In this document: piece by piece, positions 1 through 6,917 of the stretch
Layout of the letters: each line of letters begins with the position of its first letter
How positions within the stretch are numbered: the first letter of the stretch is position 1
Assembly: GCA_020829485.1 (NCBI GenBank)
Contig: JAIVFU010000122.1
Coordinates: 1-17,815, forward strand
DNA length: 17,815 bases
Direction: 5' to 3'
Source: Nostoc sp. CHAB 5834
GTDB taxonomy: Bacteria; Cyanobacteriota; Cyanobacteriia; Cyanobacteriales; Nostocaceae
Made by a program: the position numbers and the translations under genes
The notes under the pieces: model-generated
Told to the model about the DNA's origin: nothing
The model's input: only the letters and a program-made list of their open reading frames with translations
Database searches by the model: none

Positions 1-127
1 GTCTGAATGGTAGGGCTTTCACCTACATCTGACCGAGAGTTCAGCCTTTAGTGACAGTAATCTGCTGTCGGGCTGGATTAGTTATTTACGGACTGATTAC
101 CGTGATTCACTAATCAACGAATCGCAC
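1..127 (-). mobile_element. 5' end of a group II intron inserted in moaB (continues beyond the left edge)
   Basis: Read on the minus strand, the sequence after moaB codon 67 begins GTGCGAT, which fits the group II intron 5' consensus GUGYG. The following ~120 nt resemble the start of domain I in cyanobacterial and other bacterial group II introns. They contain a CAGTCCGTAA segment, an AACTAATCCAGCC segment, then GGCTGAACTCTCGGTCAG and a GTAGG/CCTAC hairpin around TGAAAGC (about 8-30). I recognise this from memory of the family and did not align it. Domain I continues outside the window, as would any reverse transcriptase/maturase ORF. The intron points in the same direction as moaB, as splicing requires. 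Confidence 0.72.
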
Positions 128-328
128 ACCCAGATTTTCTATCTGCCCTTGAATTTGTGTTGGTTCATCTTTGATAATTGTGTAGGCTCCTACAGCATGA
201 TTAGCACCAAGGAGTAACTGCTGAATTAGCTGGCCACTTTTGTCTGTTTCAAAAGTGCGTGTATCGCTGACGGTAACTATGGCACAAGTTACCGTAATTT
301 CAAGCGAGTCTGGGTGGGGTTGTGGCAT
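128..328 (-). CDS. moaB: MoaB/Mog-family molybdenum cofactor protein, 5' exon only (67 codons)
   Basis: The 67 residues match the N-terminus of MoaB/Mog proteins, which bind molybdopterin in molybdenum cofactor synthesis (Mog adenylates it). Visible are the first beta strand and the TVSDTR segment (residues 19-24), then the DKSGQLI helix start and the IKDEPTQI stretch. A full protein is about 165-180 residues; the GGTG/PRD catalytic part is missing. The match stops after Gly67 (codon ending at 128), exactly where a group II intron 5' sequence begins (see 1-127). Unspliced reading adds five unrelated codons (VRFVD) and stops at 110. The intron lies on the same strand and falls between codons, so splicing could restore the protein if the second exon lies left of the window. 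The start is the ATG at 326-328. Family assignment is firm; moaB rather than mog is by general resemblance. Confidence 0.75.
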
Positions 329-416
329 TATATGTCACTCATGAATTTTGATTAATGGATAATTGGGCATGGTAAATGGCGCACTCATTGAACATGACAA
401 TTCCCCATGCCCAATG

Positions 417-444
417 CCCTATACCCTATACCCTATACCCTATA
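417..444. repeat. STRR: four tandem CCCTATA heptamers
   Basis: CCCTATA occurs four times without interruption (417-423, 424-430, 431-437, 438-444). It follows a related CCCATGCCCAATG stretch. The last unit overlaps the psb28 stop codon at 440-442. Tandem heptamers of this kind are typical of heterocystous cyanobacteria. Confidence 0.9.
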
Positions 445-781
445 CCTCATTTTTGCTCAGTCCCAGATCGTTTTCTTCAGCATACCGCTCCATAAAGCGC
501 ATAAAGCGCTCCCATTCTTGGGCAGATTTCATTATGTAAAGTGCTTCTAATGCTTCTGGTTTCCCGTTAATAAATTTAGCTTGAACTTCACGGGTAATTA
601 TCTCTCCTTCTTGGTCAATCAGGTACATCCCGGTAATATCTTCGGTGCTACCTTGATCTAAAATCTTCGGATTGGTAAAAATAAACGTCGCTGTGCCACT
701 GTCACCAGTGCGCGATCGCGTCAAGCGCACCTCTGGAATTACTTCTTCGTCAAGACCTCTAGAAAACTGGATTTTCGCCAT
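440..781 (-). CDS. psb28: Photosystem II reaction centre/assembly protein Psb28
   Basis: A 113-residue protein of the Psb28 (PsbW, class 1) family. In cyanobacteria this soluble factor binds the cytoplasmic side of CP47-containing PSII assembly intermediates and is linked to PSII biogenesis and chlorophyll-protein synthesis. Family features seen are the start MAKIQFSRG, the [15 protein letters not shown] strand, the [14 protein letters not shown] segment, the [12 protein letters not shown] motif and the C-terminal [22 protein letters not shown] helix. Length is normal. I chose the ATG at 779-781; an upstream in-frame GTG (785-787) would add only two residues and gives a non-standard start. 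No strong Shine-Dalgarno is visible. The stop codon and last Val codon lie inside CCCTATA repeats, so the extreme C-terminus may have been set by the repeat. Confidence 0.93.
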   Translation of the reverse strand: MAKIQFSRGLDEEVIPEVRLTRSRTGDSGTATFIFTNPKILDQGSTEDITGMYLIDQEGEIITREVQAKFINGKPEALEALYIMKSAQEWERFMRFMERYAEENDLGLSKNEV

Positions 782-960
782 GATCACTGAATTTAAACTT
801 TTATGATGGTTAATTTAATATTCTCTCATCAATTAGAACACCACGGTCTAGAGGCTACTGTTATTCATCATTTTAGTGTATATACTTAAATCGCTTCCTT
901 TTCAAGTAACAAAGTTATGGGGCGATCATTTTCGATAGACATCTCCGAAAATGAATTGTT

Positions 961-983
961 TTGACGTTGCATTGCAACGTCAA
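961..983. repeat. Near-perfect palindrome (11-bp arms, 1-nt centre)
   Basis: TTGACGTTGCA (961-971), a central T, then TGCAACGTCAA (973-983). It resembles the GACGTTGCATGCAACGTC palindromes scattered through Nostoc-type genomes, so I treat it as a dispersed repeat. Confidence 0.8.
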
Positions 984-1064
984 GACAAGGGTTTCAGGTA
1001 ACGCATAATTAATTTCTGGAGATTTCTAATGGTAACTTGCATCATTGCACCAATTTATTTTAGA

Positions 1065-1090
1065 GCGATGTCTACGACGGGCTAGCCTAC
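1065..1090 (+). repeat. Dispersed GCGATGTCTACGACGGGCT-type repeat
   Basis: A 26-nt copy of a repeat that recurs in part at 1934-1949 and 2216-2236 and, on the other strand, inside uvrC at 16166-16194. The shared core is GCGATGTCTWCGACGGGCTA. Confidence 0.7.
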
Positions 1091-1108
1091 AGGTGATAAT
1101 ATCTTTTA

Positions 1109-1927
1109 ATGTTCGATAACGTTTGTAAGTTCCTTGCTGAAACTTTCTCCAGTGACTTTGCCACTTGGCTGTTAGGAGAATCTATCACCCTCACAGAATT
1201 AAGCCCTTCTGAACTTTCTCTTGAACCAATCCGCGCCGATGCTCTGATATTGCTCCAATCCGATGAAGTTGTGCTGCATTTGGAGTTCCAAACCCAACCC
1301 AAAGCTGATATTCCCTTTCGGATGATTGATTATCGGTTGCGAGGGTATCGCCGCTTTAAGAGTAAGCGAATGCGTCAGGTAGTGATTTATCTGCAACAGA
1401 CAAATTCAGAACTTGTGCAACAAACCACTTTCACTTTAGAAGAAACCTCTCATAGGTTTGAGATAATTCGTCTTTGGGAGCAACCAACAAGTGTATTTTT
1501 GGAACATCCAGGATTATTACCATTTGCGGTTTTAAGTCAGACAAATGACCGCACTGCTACGTTACAACAAGTTGCTCAACAAATTTTAGAAATTACCGAT
1601 CAACGTATCCAAAACAATATTGCAGCCTCAGCATTCATTCTGGCTGGGTTAGTATTAGACAAGGAGATAATTCAACAATTGCTGCGGAGGGAACTTATGC
1701 AGGAGTCAGTAACTTATCAAGCTATCCTTGCTGAAGGTTTAGCCGAAGGTCGTGCTGAAGGTCGTGCTAAAGGTCGTGCTGAAGGTCGTGCTGAAGAAGT
1801 GCGGCGTGTAGCGATAAATTTACTTAAAGAGGGAATGTCTATAGAGATAGTGTCCAAAGTCACGGGCTTAACTGTGGAGCAGGTACAGCAGTTGTCAAGC
1901 CAAGAAACTGGTAATGTAGGGGAGTGA
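1109..1927 (+). CDS. Rpn-family PD-(D/E)XK nuclease/putative transposase-like protein
   Basis: A 272-residue protein of a large cyanobacterial family usually annotated as Rpn/transposase-like or DUF4351-type; the relatives are recombination-promoting nucleases with a PD-(D/E)XK fold. Candidate catalytic residues are Asp44 (RADALILL) and the E-x-Q pair Glu59-Gln61 in HLEFQTQ, followed by the basic YRLRGYRRFKSKRMRQVVIYL segment (75-95). The N-terminus (FDNVCKFLAETFSSDFATWLL) is typical of the family. Residues 210-230 are a low-complexity A-E-G-R/K run encoded by tandem 12-bp units (1741-1796). A short C-terminal helical domain (232-262) resembles the sigma-like or helix-turn-helix tail of many members (SIEIVSKVTGLTVEQVQQL). 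The ATG at 1109 is the only good start. Such genes occur in many copies per genome; the biological role is unknown, and activity here is inferred only from motifs. Confidence 0.75.
   Translation: MFDNVCKFLAETFSSDFATWLLGESITLTELSPSELSLEPIRADALILLQSDEVVLHLEFQTQPKADIPFRMIDYRLRGYRRFKSKRMRQVVIYLQQTNSELVQQTTFTLEETSHRFEIIRLWEQPTSVFLEHPGLLPFAVLSQTNDRTATLQQVAQQILEITDQRIQNNIAASAFILAGLVLDKEIIQQLLRRELMQESVTYQAILAEGLAEGRAEGRAKGRAEGRAEEVRRVAINLLKEGMSIEIVSKVTGLTVEQVQQLSSQETGNVGE
1737..1796 (+). repeat. In-frame 12-bp tandem repeat (GAAGGTCGTGCT)
   Basis: About five near-identical 12-bp units encode EGRA/KGRA repeats at residues 210-229 of the nuclease-like protein. One unit has AAAGGTCGTGCT. Because 12 is a multiple of 3, copy-number change would keep the frame. 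Confidence 0.85.
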
Positions 1928-2334
1928 GGAAGTGCGATGTCTACGATGGTCACTGAGCTTGCGTTGCCCTGAGCTTTGTCGAAGGATCGAAGTGCAGGCA
2001 TTAGTGTCAACTTAAGCTAAAAGTAGCTTGCTTAACTGTTAGCTTCCTCACCCGCCTGGAACTAAAGTTCAAGGCTAACAGCTAAAGTCTACTGAAGTAG
2101 ACTAAAGATTTTTCGGATTATTTAGTTAGTCATCTTTAGATGACTTGAGCTATTAGCAAGGAACTTCAGTTCCTTGCGGGACATGGTTTTTACGTTAAGT
2201 TCACACTTATGAAGTGCGGGCTATGCCTACGCTATTATCTCATTTTCATTGACAAAAATCGATGGCGGAGCAATTGGGAATGCATTCCCAGGTGTAACCT
2301 GGGAACGATTAATCGCGTCTCTAACTCCTAACTT
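1928..2334. other. Repeat-rich spacer between convergent genes
   Basis: No gene is visible. It contains a GCGATGTCTACGATGG repeat fragment (1934-1949), a CACTGAGCTT...GAGCTTTGTCGAAGGATCGAAGTG-type palindromic fragment (about 1951-1994), the multi-hairpin element at 2051-2180, a GCGGGCTATGCCTACGC fragment (2216-2236) and a GGGAATGCATTCCC palindrome (about 2277-2290) followed by CAGG...CCTGGGAA. The genes on either side converge, so terminators are expected; the hairpins may serve as such. Confidence 0.65.
2051..2180. repeat. Modular multi-hairpin repeat element, copy 1
   Basis: Four short hairpins follow each other, each with a 7-bp or similar stem and an A/T-rich 4-nt loop: GGAAC-TAAA-GTTC (2058-2070), AGTCTAC-TGAA-GTAGACT (2086-2103), AGTCATC-TTTA-GATGACT (2128-2145), AAGGAAC-TTCA-GTTCCTT (2158-2175). 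An outer imperfect stem (GGCTAACAGC 2073-2082 with GCTATTAGCA 2149-2158) encloses the middle two. CCCGC and GCGGG mark the ends. A second copy of the same plan lies at 8312-8410. Confidence 0.8.
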
Positions 2335-3426
2335 TTACTTTCCAAACCCTTTACCGCGAGAGGTTGAAGGTAGACAAATGCACTTTTCGAGTTGACTAAT
2401 TAAAGCCTCACGATCCAAATTTTGGCCAATCAGCACTAGTTGGTTTTTCAATTTACCTTTCCATTCATCATCATCCAACGTAAAGCGTTTACCGCAAAGG
2501 TGGAAAATATGACGCTTCGGACTTTCATCAAACCACATAATCCCTTTCGCTCGAAAGATATTTGAGGGTAGCTGGTTATCTAAGAAATACTGAAACTTCT
2601 TAATAGAAAAAGGCTTATCACTTTGGAAAGAGATGGAAGTAAAACCATCATTTTCTAAATGGTCAGAATGATGGTGATGCTCATGGTGATCGTGGTCATG
2701 GTCGTGATGATCGTGACCGCATGTTGAGTGATCATGATCATCATGGTCGTGTTGATCCACCACTGTGTCAAAATATTTATCAGACTCAAACAGACCAACA
2801 CTCAGAATTAACGGAAGTGACACTTGCGATCGCGTCGTGCGGAGAATTCTCGCTCCTTCTTTAACTTCGTTAATTTTTGTTTCTAACTCATTCAATGTGG
2901 CTTCATCAACCAAATCAGTCTTGTTCAGTACAATTATATCACCATAAGCAATCTGGCTGTATGCCGCCTGAGAGTTAAACAAATCTAGGCTGTAATTTGC
3001 CGCGTCTACCACGGTAATAATCGAATCTAAACGAGTTAAATCGCGCAATTCTGTACCCAGAAATGTTAAAGCTACTGGTAGTGGATCTGCCAATCCAGTT
3101 GTTTCCACTACTAGATAATCTAGATTTTCTTGGCGTTCTAAAACTTTGTAAACTGCATCTACCAAATCATTGTTAATAGTGCAGCATATACAACCATTAT
3201 TTAGCTCCACCATGTTTTCACCAGTGGAAACAATTAGCTCGTTATCGATGCCAATTTCGCCAAATTCATTTACGAGAACGGCGGTTTTCAAACCCTGCTG
3301 GTTGTTGAGGATATGATTGAGTAAAGTCGTCTTGCCACTGCCGAGGAAACCCGTAATAATTGTTACTGGCATTCCTTGTTTGGGCGTATCCATTGCCGAA
3401 GATTCGGGTGTAACTGCTGATTGCAT
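2335..3426 (-). CDS. CobW/COG0523-family GTP-binding metallochaperone with His-rich loop
   Basis: A 363-residue G3E-family P-loop GTPase. Members of COG0523 deliver or insert Zn, Co or other metals. Residues in order: Walker A GFLGSGKT (26-33), the metal-binding CxCC motif GCICC (78-82), Walker B-like ETTG (108-111), the GTP-specificity motif NKTD (168-171), a His/Asp-rich segment (about 226-256; some 18 His) and the CobW C-terminal domain (from about 262: FTSISFQSDKPFSI to the end). It lies apart from cobM and from any visible metal transporter. The true substrate cannot be read from sequence; the His-rich loop favours Zn, Co or Ni. The ATG at 3424-3426 is used; a second Met at residue 12 is an alternative. 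Upstream I see only a single GTTATCA half-site, not a full Zur box. Confidence 0.88.
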   Translation of the reverse strand: MQSAVTPESSAMDTPKQGMPVTIITGFLGSGKTTLLNHILNNQQGLKTAVLVNEFGEIGIDNELIVSTGENMVELNNGCICCTINNDLVDAVYKVLERQENLDYLVVETTGLADPLPVALTFLGTELRDLTRLDSIITVVDAANYSLDLFNSQAAYSQIAYGDIIVLNKTDLVDEATLNELETKINEVKEGARILRTTRSQVSLPLILSVGLFESDKYFDTVVDQHDHDDHDHSTCGHDHHDHDHDHHEHHHHSDHLENDGFTSISFQSDKPFSIKKFQYFLDNQLPSNIFRAKGIMWFDESPKRHIFHLCGKRFTLDDDEWKGKLKNQLVLIGQNLDREALISQLEKCICLPSTSRGKGFGK

Positions 3427-3666
3427 AGCGCTGTTATCAAATAAGTCAAAAAATAGTAATGTAGCGCAGATAGTCCAGAAAACACTAGCGCCGCAAGGCG
3501 GAAGTTAAAAGTTAAAAGTCAAAAACCCTTGATTTCTGAGCTTTAGAGATTTTGTCCAATAGTATGTTGATTTCCGCCGTGACGTACTAGCATAGGGATG
3601 CTGGACTGTCATCCCATCTGCTTTACCCTATTATTACGTATCTTCTTATTTCAGCATTACTCTGTT
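3427..3666. other. Divergent promoter region with AAAAGTT repeats
   Basis: This spacer separates the divergent CobW-like gene and cysS. It has a small CCGC-AAG-GCGG hairpin (about 3492-3502) followed by GTTAAAA-type heptamers (about 3503-3523). Promoters for both genes should be here; I cannot pick reliable boxes. Confidence 0.5.
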
Positions 3667-5133
3667 ATGACCCTAACCCTTTACAATACCCTCACCCGTC
3701 GTCAAGAACCCTTTGAAACTCTCGTTGCAGGCAAGGTTAAGATGTATTACTGCGGCGTGACGGTGTACGACTACTGCCATTTGGGTCATGCGAGAGCTTG
3801 CATCGTTTGGGATGTAATCCGCCGATACCTCCAGTTTATCGGCTATGAAGTGCGATATATCCAAAATTTTACCGATATTGATGACAAGATTCTCAATCGA
3901 GCCTGTGTTGAACATTCATCAATGGAAGCTGTAGCCGATCGCTTTATCAAAGCATATTTTGAGGATATGGCGCGGCTGGGAATCAAAGAAGCTGATGAAT
4001 ATCCCCGTGCTACCCATACGATGAATGGCATTCAACGGTTAATTCATGAGTTGGAAAATAAAGGTTTTGCATACCCTGCTGACGGCGATGTGTATTATGC
4101 AGTGCGGCAGTTTGCTGAGTATGGCAAGCTTTCGGGACGCAAGTTAGAAGATATGCAAGCCGGGAAAAGCGATCGCGTCAATGTACAAGATCCAGAGTAC
4201 CAGAAAAAGAAAGACCCCTTCGATTTTGCTTTATGGAAAGCAGCAAAACCAGGAGAACCAGCTTGGGAGTCACCGTGGGGCGCAGGTCGTCCGGGGTGGC
4301 ATATAGAATGCTCGGCAATGGTACGCGATCGCCTGGGTGATACCATAGATATTCATGCTGGTGGTGCTGACTTAATTTTTCCCCATCACGAAAACGAAAT
4401 TGCCCAATCTGAGGCTGTGACAGGAAAACCCTTAGCGCGTTACTGGTTACATAACGGCATGGTAAAAGTAGATGGTGAAAAAATGTCCAAATCTTTGGGT
4501 AATTTTACCACTATTCGAGACTTACTGGATCGAGGAGTTGACCCGATGGCGGTGCGGTTGTTCGTACTGATAGCTCAATATCGCACACCAATTGATTTTA
4601 CCGACGAAGCGATCGCCGCAGCAACCAACGGTTGGCACACCATTAAAGAAGGTTTACTCTTCGGCTACCAATACGGTAAAAAACTAGGATGGGGAGTGGG
4701 GAGTGGGGAGTGGGGAGTGGGAAATGCCTCACTACTCCCTGAGATTGTTGAACGCTTTCAAGAAGTTGTAAATAACGACTTTAATTTTCCTGGTGGGTTA
4801 ACAGTGCTGTTTGAATTAGCTAAAGAACTGCGCCGTGAAGGGCATATTCTTGTGCATGAAGGGAAAACCGAAACTTCCCCTGATGAGTTAAAGCGTCAAT
4901 GGCAAACTCTCGTTACATTGGCTGGAGTTTTAGGTTTAGAAGCCGAGATAGAAGCGGAAGCTGACAAGAGTAATGGTTTAACCGATGCGGAAATTGAAGC
5001 AAAAATTCAGCAAAGGCAAGAAGCACGTATTGCCAAGAATTTTGCCGAAAGCGATCGCATTCGTGACGAACTCCAAGCAGAAGGTATTACGCTAATTGAT
5101 AGCCGTGATGGCACGCGCTGGTATCGGAATTAG
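3667..5133 (+). CDS. cysS: Cysteinyl-tRNA synthetase
   Basis: Class I aminoacyl-tRNA synthetase charging tRNA-Cys in the cytoplasm. With the ATG at 3667 the protein is 488 residues and starts MTLTLYNTLTRR, as homologues do; an upstream in-frame ATG (3598) would add 23 unrelated residues. The HIGH motif is HLGH (38-41), KMSKS is at 272-276, and the zinc ligands Cys29, Cys215, His240 and Glu244 match E. coli Cys28, Cys209, His234 and Glu238. The C-terminal DALR-like and anticodon region ends with IAKNFAESDRIRDELQAEGI..DSRDGTRW, typical of the family. Odd feature: residues about 341-353 ([13 protein letters not shown]) are encoded by a GGGGAGT heptamer array in a linker after the catalytic core. 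The frame stays open through it. Confidence 0.96.
   Translation: MTLTLYNTLTRRQEPFETLVAGKVKMYYCGVTVYDYCHLGHARACIVWDVIRRYLQFIGYEVRYIQNFTDIDDKILNRACVEHSSMEAVADRFIKAYFEDMARLGIKEADEYPRATHTMNGIQRLIHELENKGFAYPADGDVYYAVRQFAEYGKLSGRKLEDMQAGKSDRVNVQDPEYQKKKDPFDFALWKAAKPGEPAWESPWGAGRPGWHIECSAMVRDRLGDTIDIHAGGADLIFPHHENEIAQSEAVTGKPLARYWLHNGMVKVDGEKMSKSLGNFTTIRDLLDRGVDPMAVRLFVLIAQYRTPIDFTDEAIAAATNGWHTIKEGLLFGYQYGKKLGWGVGSGEWGVGNASLLPEIVERFQEVVNNDFNFPGGLTVLFELAKELRREGHILVHEGKTETSPDELKRQWQTLVTLAGVLGLEAEIEAEADKSNGLTDAEIEAKIQQRQEARIAKNFAESDRIRDELQAEGITLIDSRDGTRWYRN
4691..4718 (+). repeat. STRR inside cysS: four tandem GGGGAGT heptamers
   Basis: Exact units at 4691-4697, 4698-4704, 4705-4711 and 4712-4718, followed by a GGGAAAT variant. 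The array is translated as Trp/Gly/Val/Ser/Glu-rich residues in CysRS. The same heptamer occurs in the spacer after the gene and at the end of lgt. Confidence 0.95.
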
Positions 5134-5140
5134 GGACAGT

Positions 5141-5250
5141 GGGGAGTAGGGAGTAGGGAGTGGGGAGTAGGGGAAAATTAATTCCCCATTCTCCATTCTC
5201 CATTCCCCATTCCCCATTCCCCATTCCCCACTCCCCACTCCCCATTCCCT
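5141..5250. repeat. Opposed STRR arrays between cysS and tldD
   Basis: Purine heptamers (GGGGAGT/AGGGAGT, 5141-5172) are followed by pyrimidine heptamers (ATTCTCC, ATTCCCC, ACTCCCC; 5181-5250). Because GGGGAGT pairs with ACTCCCC, a transcript could fold into a long G/C-rich hairpin that might end cysS transcription. The second array runs to within about 7 nt of the tldD start codon. Confidence 0.9.
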
Positions 5251-5256
5251 TAAATT

Positions 5257-6696
5257 ATGTGGTCTGAACTTAAGAAAGCGATCGCTAGTTTCGACATTCC
5301 TGCTGACTGGATTGGTATTAGAGCCGTAAAGGAGACTTCTACAACCCGTTCAGTCCGTGATGGCTTACCCCAACTAAATGGTAAATCCTTCACTGTAGGA
5401 GCCATGCTAGAAGTTTTGGTAAATGGCTGTCTGGGTTATGCAGCAACTAACTCTCTGGAACCGTCTTCCTTAAAAGCTGCTGCCGAAACAGCCTACAAAC
5501 AGGCACTAGCAGCCAGTGAATGGTGGATACATCCCTTCCGTGAAAGTGAGCGCCCTAAAGTCGTTGGTGAATATAAATCTCCATATCTTGAGCCATTGGA
5601 TGCTCTGAGTCCAGGAGAAATCAACGATTTACTGGTTCGGATTTGCCAAACGCTGAAAGTTGACGACAAGATTGTGCAAACCATAGCCAGTGCTAGCACC
5701 ATTGAGAGAGAGTCTTGGTTTATTAGCAGCAACGGCTCAGAAGTCTATCAAAAAACTCTATCTATAGGCACTCATTATGGAGCCACCGCCCAAGATGGTG
5801 CGGTTGTACAGCAGCGCAGTAACAATGGTTCTCACGCAAACTTTTATCAAGGTGGACTAGAACTTTTAGAGCAAAAAGACTTATGGCATCGGGTGCGGCA
5901 AATTGGCGAACAAGCAGTAGAACTCTTGACAGCAGAAGAATGCCCAACCACCCGTACCAATTTAGTTTTAGCCCCAGACCAAATGATGCTGCAAATCCAT
6001 GAAAGTGTCGGGCATCCCCTAGAAATTGACCGAATTTTGGGAGATGAGCGTAACTATGCTGGGGGCAGCTTCGTTAATAAAAGTGATTTTGGCAACTTAG
6101 TATATGGTTCGCCACTGATGAACATTACCTTTGATCCTACCGTGCCTGGCGAATTTGCCAGCTATGGCTTTGATGATACGGGTGCTGTAGCAATAAAGGA
6201 ATATTTAGTTAAAGAAGGAGTACTGCAACGGGGTTTAGGCAGTCTAGAGAGTCAAGCCAGAGCAGGTGTAGCAGGAGTTGCCTGTGCCCGTGCTTCCTCA
6301 TGGAATCGACCTGCGATCGATCGCATGGCAAACTTAAATTTAGAGCCTCTAAACGCTAGCTTTGAAGACATTATTGGCGGCATAGAACACGGCGTTTACA
6401 TGGAGTCTAACCGTTCTTGGTCAATTGACGATCGCCGCTATAAATTCCAATTTGGTTGCGAGTACGCTAAATTAATTGAAAACGGTAAACTCACCAAAAC
6501 CCTCCGCAATCCCAACTATCGCGCCACAACACCAGAGTTTTGGCACAGCCTAATCCAAGTAGGAAATGCTGATAACTGGCAAATGTATGGTACTCCTTAT
6601 TGTGGTAAAGGAGAACCAAATCAGGCCATTTGGGTAGGACATGGTTCACCTGTTTGTGTATTTGCTAATGTCGAAGTTTTTGGTGGAGGAAATTGA
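5257..6696 (+). CDS. tldD: TldD-type metalloprotease subunit
   Basis: A 479-residue TldD family protein. TldD and TldE form a heterodimeric zinc protease that degrades unfolded peptides and, in other bacteria, matures microcins and helps control gyrase poisons. The catalytic subunit is marked by HExxxH (His248, Glu249, His253 in IHESVGHPLEIDR); the TPYCGKG segment near the C-terminus gives Cys449 as the probable third zinc ligand. The ATG at 5257 directly follows the STRR spacer and no clear ribosome-binding site is seen. The partner gene follows on the same strand, separated by 221 bp of repeats, so the pair may not be tightly co-transcribed. Identity is secure; physiological substrate in cyanobacteria is unknown. 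Confidence 0.93.
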   Translation: MWSELKKAIASFDIPADWIGIRAVKETSTTRSVRDGLPQLNGKSFTVGAMLEVLVNGCLGYAATNSLEPSSLKAAAETAYKQALAASEWWIHPFRESERPKVVGEYKSPYLEPLDALSPGEINDLLVRICQTLKVDDKIVQTIASASTIERESWFISSNGSEVYQKTLSIGTHYGATAQDGAVVQQRSNNGSHANFYQGGLELLEQKDLWHRVRQIGEQAVELLTAEECPTTRTNLVLAPDQMMLQIHESVGHPLEIDRILGDERNYAGGSFVNKSDFGNLVYGSPLMNITFDPTVPGEFASYGFDDTGAVAIKEYLVKEGVLQRGLGSLESQARAGVAGVACARASSWNRPAIDRMANLNLEPLNASFEDIIGGIEHGVYMESNRSWSIDDRRYKFQFGCEYAKLIENGKLTKTLRNPNYRATTPEFWHSLIQVGNADNWQMYGTPYCGKGEPNQAIWVGHGSPVCVFANVEVFGGGN

Positions 6697-6775
6697 AGAG
6701 GACACGGGGACACAGAGATAAACTATTACGCCTTTAAATTACACAATAACTCATGAGGTTTGTTGATTGCTGACC

Positions 6776-6803
6776 GTCAACAGTCAACAGTCAACAGTCA
6801 ACA
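6776..6803 (+). repeat. STRR: four tandem GTCAACA heptamers
   Basis: Exact units at 6776-6782, 6783-6789, 6790-6796 and 6797-6803 in the tldD-tldE spacer. Confidence 0.92.
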
Positions 6804-6864
6804 GTCCATACGAAAAGATGTGCAACTTAGATGCGTGACAGCTTATTTTCATTCTCCGCGCCCC

Positions 6865-6899
6865 CACTCCCTATTCCCTATTCCCCACTCCCCACTCCC
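6865..6899 (+). repeat. STRR: five CACTCCC/TATTCCC heptamers
   Basis: Units CACTCCC, TATTCCC, TATTCCC, CACTCCC, CACTCCC, ending 18 nt before the tldE start. They are the complement type of the GGGGAGT arrays seen elsewhere in the window. Confidence 0.9.
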
Positions 6900-6917
6900 T
6901 ATTAATATTTAATATCT

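Larger units (their letters stand above)
788..1108. other. Intergenic spacer with two hairpin repeats
   Basis: No gene is visible. It holds a 9-bp inverted repeat (926-934 with 946-954, 11-nt loop), the palindrome at 961-983, and a copy of the dispersed GCGATGTCTACGACGGGCT repeat at 1065-1090 just before the next gene. It must also hold the promoter of psb28 (leftward) and any promoter of the gene at 1109, but I see no clear -35/-10 pair. Confidence 0.6.

Noticed and set aside
961..983. MerR-type operator (TTGAC...GTCAA dyad)
   Set aside because: No MerR-like regulator or metal gene next to it, no -10 box at proper spacing, and it resembles a dispersed Nostoc palindrome.
3427..3445. Zur box upstream of the CobW-like gene
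   Set aside because: Only one GTTATCA half-site is present, without the second half.
3598..3666. Longer cysS starting at the ATG 3598
   Set aside because: The extra 23 residues do not look like CysRS; homologues start at the MTLTLYNT position.
4691..5250. CRISPR array
   Set aside because: Units are 7 bp and directly adjacent, without spacers; these are STRRs.
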